NCBI GenBank assembly: GCA_009667805.1
Contig: CM019075.1
Coordinates: forward strand, 16,670,376-16,734,375
Direction: 5' to 3'
DNA length: 64,000 nucleotides
Origin: Leptobrachium leishanense
Taxonomy: Eukaryota; Chordata; Amphibia; Anura; Megophryidae
Shown: piece after piece, positions 61,395 to 64,000 of the stretch
Numbering within the stretch: the stretch's first letter is position 1
Layout: every line of letters starts with the position of its first letter
Made by a program: the position numbers and the translations under genes
The notes under the pieces: generated by a model
The model's input: the letters and a program-made list of their open reading frames with translations, nothing else
Told to the model about the DNA's origin: nothing
The model's database searches: none

Positions 61395-62886
61395 ACATGC
61401 TCTGTGTATCGAACTGGCATTGACCAACGACCAAGCTCTGTATAACGACTTGGCAAGTACTAGTGACCATGCTCTACGTATCAATATTGGCACACGTCTG
61501 ACTAAGACCCCCTGTTACTTCAACTAAGTCTGTTGTATTCTGGTATCTGTTAACACTTGCTGGTCATGTGTCACTTGGTTCCCTGAAGATAGTTAGCTGT
61601 ACCAACCACCTAAGGATCGGAGGGGGTAGATAGTATACAGGGAACAGTATCACAGATCAAGGGGGGGGGATTTGTGATGGCTGTTGACCTATCTTGGAAG
61701 TTGTTGTTCTGAAATATCTGGAGGGCCAAGGCTGAGCACCCTGGTCTTAAAACGATTATCCCAACCTTACAACGATGATGATCGAGCAGCAGTTCATACT
61801 CTGCACATGCTCATAGCTCCTCTAAAGCACCCAAGTGTATACGGGCAAGAGGTCCACTGAAATCGTTAGAAGCTGATCGAATGCGTTCAACATTGCGGTT
61901 GTATGCCTTTCAATGGGGATTATCCTTTTTTAACACCAGAAATGGGACGCAGTAAATCAACCCAGTAAGATTGGACGTGGACACCGGATTGAGACAGCCG
62001 CTACCGTATCCGAGTCGGTTGGGAGGTAAGATAGACGATCAATGATCGACATGAGCGATTTTTAATGCACTCCTATCCCCCTTCCAGAAAAACTTTTCGA
62101 ATGGCTAAATTAAAGAGGAATAAATGGCAGAACTATGATAAATTCACAGATTAAGGAACTGCCAATGGGTTTACTGTACTTTCCTAGTGTCGTTTCCACC
62201 TCTGGTCCTCTCGAAGTAGGTCAGCATTGTTTACTACCAGAGTTTCTATGGGAGTTCTATGGAGCGGGACACTTTAAGACTTGCAAAGTATATTCGCCAT
62301 TGTTGCAAACACCAGTTTCGTTTCGATGGTAAAGGGAGAATAGCCGCAGTTTACACTTTTACAGGATAATGCTGGTACTGTCATTCAACATAGTTTGCAC
62401 AAACTACACCTGCCTGTATTGGAATTTCTGTTTCTAGATGGTTGATGTTGACCAAAATCAAAACAACGCTCGAGAACGGTGCTTTGTGAAGAAAACCCCT
62501 AAAAGGGACACCTTTACGGTTAGTTTATTCTGTCTCCGTTTCACAAATACTATAATTGCCAAGAAACTAACAAATCCTACAAAATCTCCTTAATTGACGT
62601 GGCCCCGATGATAGGCGTATCGCTGACGCTGCCTAATGGATAAAGCGTTCCCTGCCACCGAGGCAGCACTGGCAAACGGAATTTAGTGCTGTTTGTGCAT
62701 TATACTATAGGTAAAAGATTTGCATACATAGGAAGGTGGAATCATGATGAGCTGCTGCACTAGCAGATGCTGACATGTAGAGATGACCGGGGGAAAAAAG
62801 CATTAAATTTAACATCTCAACCATCTGTATACGTCTGCTGACGCAATGCTAGCCCAACCAATACATTGTTACAGCTGCTGGGCACA
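61395..62886. other. No gene recognised
   Basis: A G-run at 61661-61669. 61685-61740 holds a decayed half of a CCAGATxTTTTGG-type hAT MITE. Confidence 0.4.
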
Positions 62887-62888
62887 TA

Positions 62889-64000
62889 CAGTCAGGTCCA
62901 GAAATATTGGGACATGGACACAATTCTAACATCTTTGGCTCTATACACCACCACAATGGAGTTGGAAGGAAACAAACACAATGTGCTTTAACTGCAGACT
63001 GTCAGCTTTAATTTGAGGGTATGTACATCCAATTCAGGTGAACAGTGTAGGACTTACAGCAGTTTGCAGATGTGCCTCCCACTTGTTAAGGGACCAAAGG
63101 TAATGGGACAGAATAATAATCCTAAATCAAACTTTCCCTTCTTAATACTTGGTTGCAAATCCTTTGCAGTCAATCACAGCCTGAAGTCTGGAACGCATAG
63201 ACATCACCAGACGCTGGGTTTCATCCCTGGTGATGCTCTGCCAGGCCTCTACTGCAACTGTCTTCAGTTCCTGCTTGTTCTTGGGGCATTTTCCCTTCAG
63301 TTTTGTCTTCAGCAAGTGAAATGCATGTTCAATGGGATTCAGGTCAGGTGATTGACTTGGCCATTGCATAACATTCCACTTCTGTCCCTTCAAAAACTCT
63401 TTGGTTGCTTTTGCAGTATGCTTTGGGTCATTGTCCATCTGCATTGTGAAGCGCCGTCCAATGAGTTCTGCAGCATTTGGCTGAATGTGAGCAGATAATA
63501 TTGCCCGAAACACTTCAGAATTCATCCTGCTGCTTTTGTCAGAAGTCACATCATCAATAAATACAAGAGAACCAGTTCCAATGGCAGCCATACATGCCCA
63601 CGCCATGACACTACCACCACCATGCTTCACTGATGAGGTGGTATGCTTAGGAGGATCATGAGCAGTTCCTTTCCTTCTCCATACTCTTCTCTTCCTATCA
63701 CTCTGGTACAAGTTGATTTTGGTCTCATCTGTCCATAGGATCTTGTTCCAGAACTGTGAAGGCTTTGTTAGATGTTGTTTGACAAACTCTAATCTGGCCT
63801 TCCTGTTTTTGAGGCTCACCAATGGTTTACATCTTGTGGTGAACCCTCTGTATTCACTCTGGTGAAGTCTTCTCTTGATTGTTGACTTTGACACACATAC
63901 ACCTACCTCCTGGAGAGTGTTCTTGATCTGGCCAACTGTTGTGAAGGGTGTTTTCTTCACCAGGGAAAGAGTTATAAGGTCATCCACCACAGTTGTTTTC
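62889..64000 (-). mobile_element. Tc1-like transposon, second family, cut by the window edge
   Basis: The left end CAGTCAGGTCCAGAAATATT follows TA at 62887-62888. Its 29-bp end is different from that of the 34591-36207 element. The subterminal region runs to about 63140 and the transposase frame follows on the minus strand. The other end lies beyond the window. Confidence 0.9.
63142..64000 (-). CDS. Tc1-like transposase, partial (N-terminus outside window)
   Basis: The frame is open from the window edge to its stop at 63142, at least 282 codons with no break. Counting from the first GTG in the window, the catalytic triad is D88 (WTDET), D186 (QMDNDPKH) and E221 (SPDLNPIEH), with exactly 34 residues between the last two (DD34E). 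The helix-turn-helix linker region (VSKSTIKRRLH) and the VKHGGGSVMAW motif are intact. The enzyme cuts and pastes its own element at TA sites in the nucleus. The missing N-terminus should hold the first DNA-binding helix. The frame continues to the right without a stop in the visible codons (KTTVV before MVDD), so the true start is outside. As far as it can be seen, this copy could be intact. Confidence 0.9.
   Translation of the reverse strand, partial: KTTVVDDLITLSLVKKTPFTTVGQIKNTLQEVGVCVSKSTIKRRLHQSEYRGFTTRCKPLVSLKNRKARLEFVKQHLTKPSQFWNKILWTDETKINLYQSDRKRRVWRRKGTAHDPPKHTTSSVKHGGGSVMAWACMAAIGTGSLVFIDDVTSDKSSRMNSEVFRAILSAHIQPNAAELIGRRFTMQMDNDPKHTAKATKEFLKGQKWNVMQWPSQSPDLNPIEHAFHLLKTKLKGKCPKNKQELKTVAVEAWQSITRDETQRLVMSMRSRLQAVIDCKGFATKY

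Noticed and set aside
60955..61680. Complete LTR
   Set aside because: TGTCATG near the start and an A/G-run near 61660 suggested retroelement parts, but neither ends nor duplication could be fixed.

Overview
The window is a stretch of vertebrate nuclear DNA, most likely from an amphibian and probably a frog. Two short exons on the minus strand match ITPK1 (inositol-tetrakisphosphate 1-kinase). They are a 126-bp exon (8272-8397) and a 25-bp microexon (48656-48680). Splice sites, reading phase and protein order all agree, and about 40.3 kb of intron lies between them. Neither the initiator exon nor the exons after 8272 were found, so the whole window appears to lie inside this one gene. No other host gene could be supported. 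The frog assignment is an inference from the repeat families (CR1-type LINE 3' end, CAGGGGTCAGCAACC-type hAT MITEs, TTAAAGGGACACT-type TTAA elements) and from the very large repeat-packed intron.

Almost everything else is repeat. From 1 to 11 kb there is a Harbinger-like MITE, a TTAA element, a CR1 LINE end interrupted by two hAT insertions, a TA-rich microsatellite, tRNA- and 5S-headed SINEs, and an element with a 9-bp target duplication. From 11.4 to 13.7 kb there are two minisatellites (41-bp and 45-bp units). At 14.4-15.9 kb lies another hAT element, and at 16.7-17.2 kb a foldback element with a telomere-like core. From 20.7 to 27.8 kb there is a 7-kb G-rich array of roughly 30-bp units, with three higher-order repeats of about 1.8 kb. 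At 28.8-30.1 kb is a probable solo LTR carrying a hAT insertion, then a nearly perfect 39-bp x 9 array at 30.46-30.81 kb.

From 33.4 to 36.2 kb come a second, expanded foldback element (10-bp target duplication) and a nearly intact Tc1-like transposon whose transposase has one in-frame stop. From 36.8 to 42.1 kb there is a series of MITEs, many with exact 8-bp target duplications. At 46.1-48.5 kb three layers of elements are nested, including a run of nine hairpins. At 49.4-50.9 kb are a SINE and two hAT MITEs. At 55.6-57.4 kb are inverted and direct repeat arms, possibly Penelope-like, split by an LTR. At 59-60.2 kb is a TTAA element with an expanded minisatellite. The 3' part of a second Tc1-like transposon runs off the right edge.

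No virus, toxin or bacterial-type system is visible. The points most worth following up are the ITPK1 microexon and giant intron, the exchange of pol III heads and tails among SINEs, the foldback elements with telomere-like cores, minisatellites that expand inside transposons, and a solo LTR flanked by overlapping copies of one repeat.
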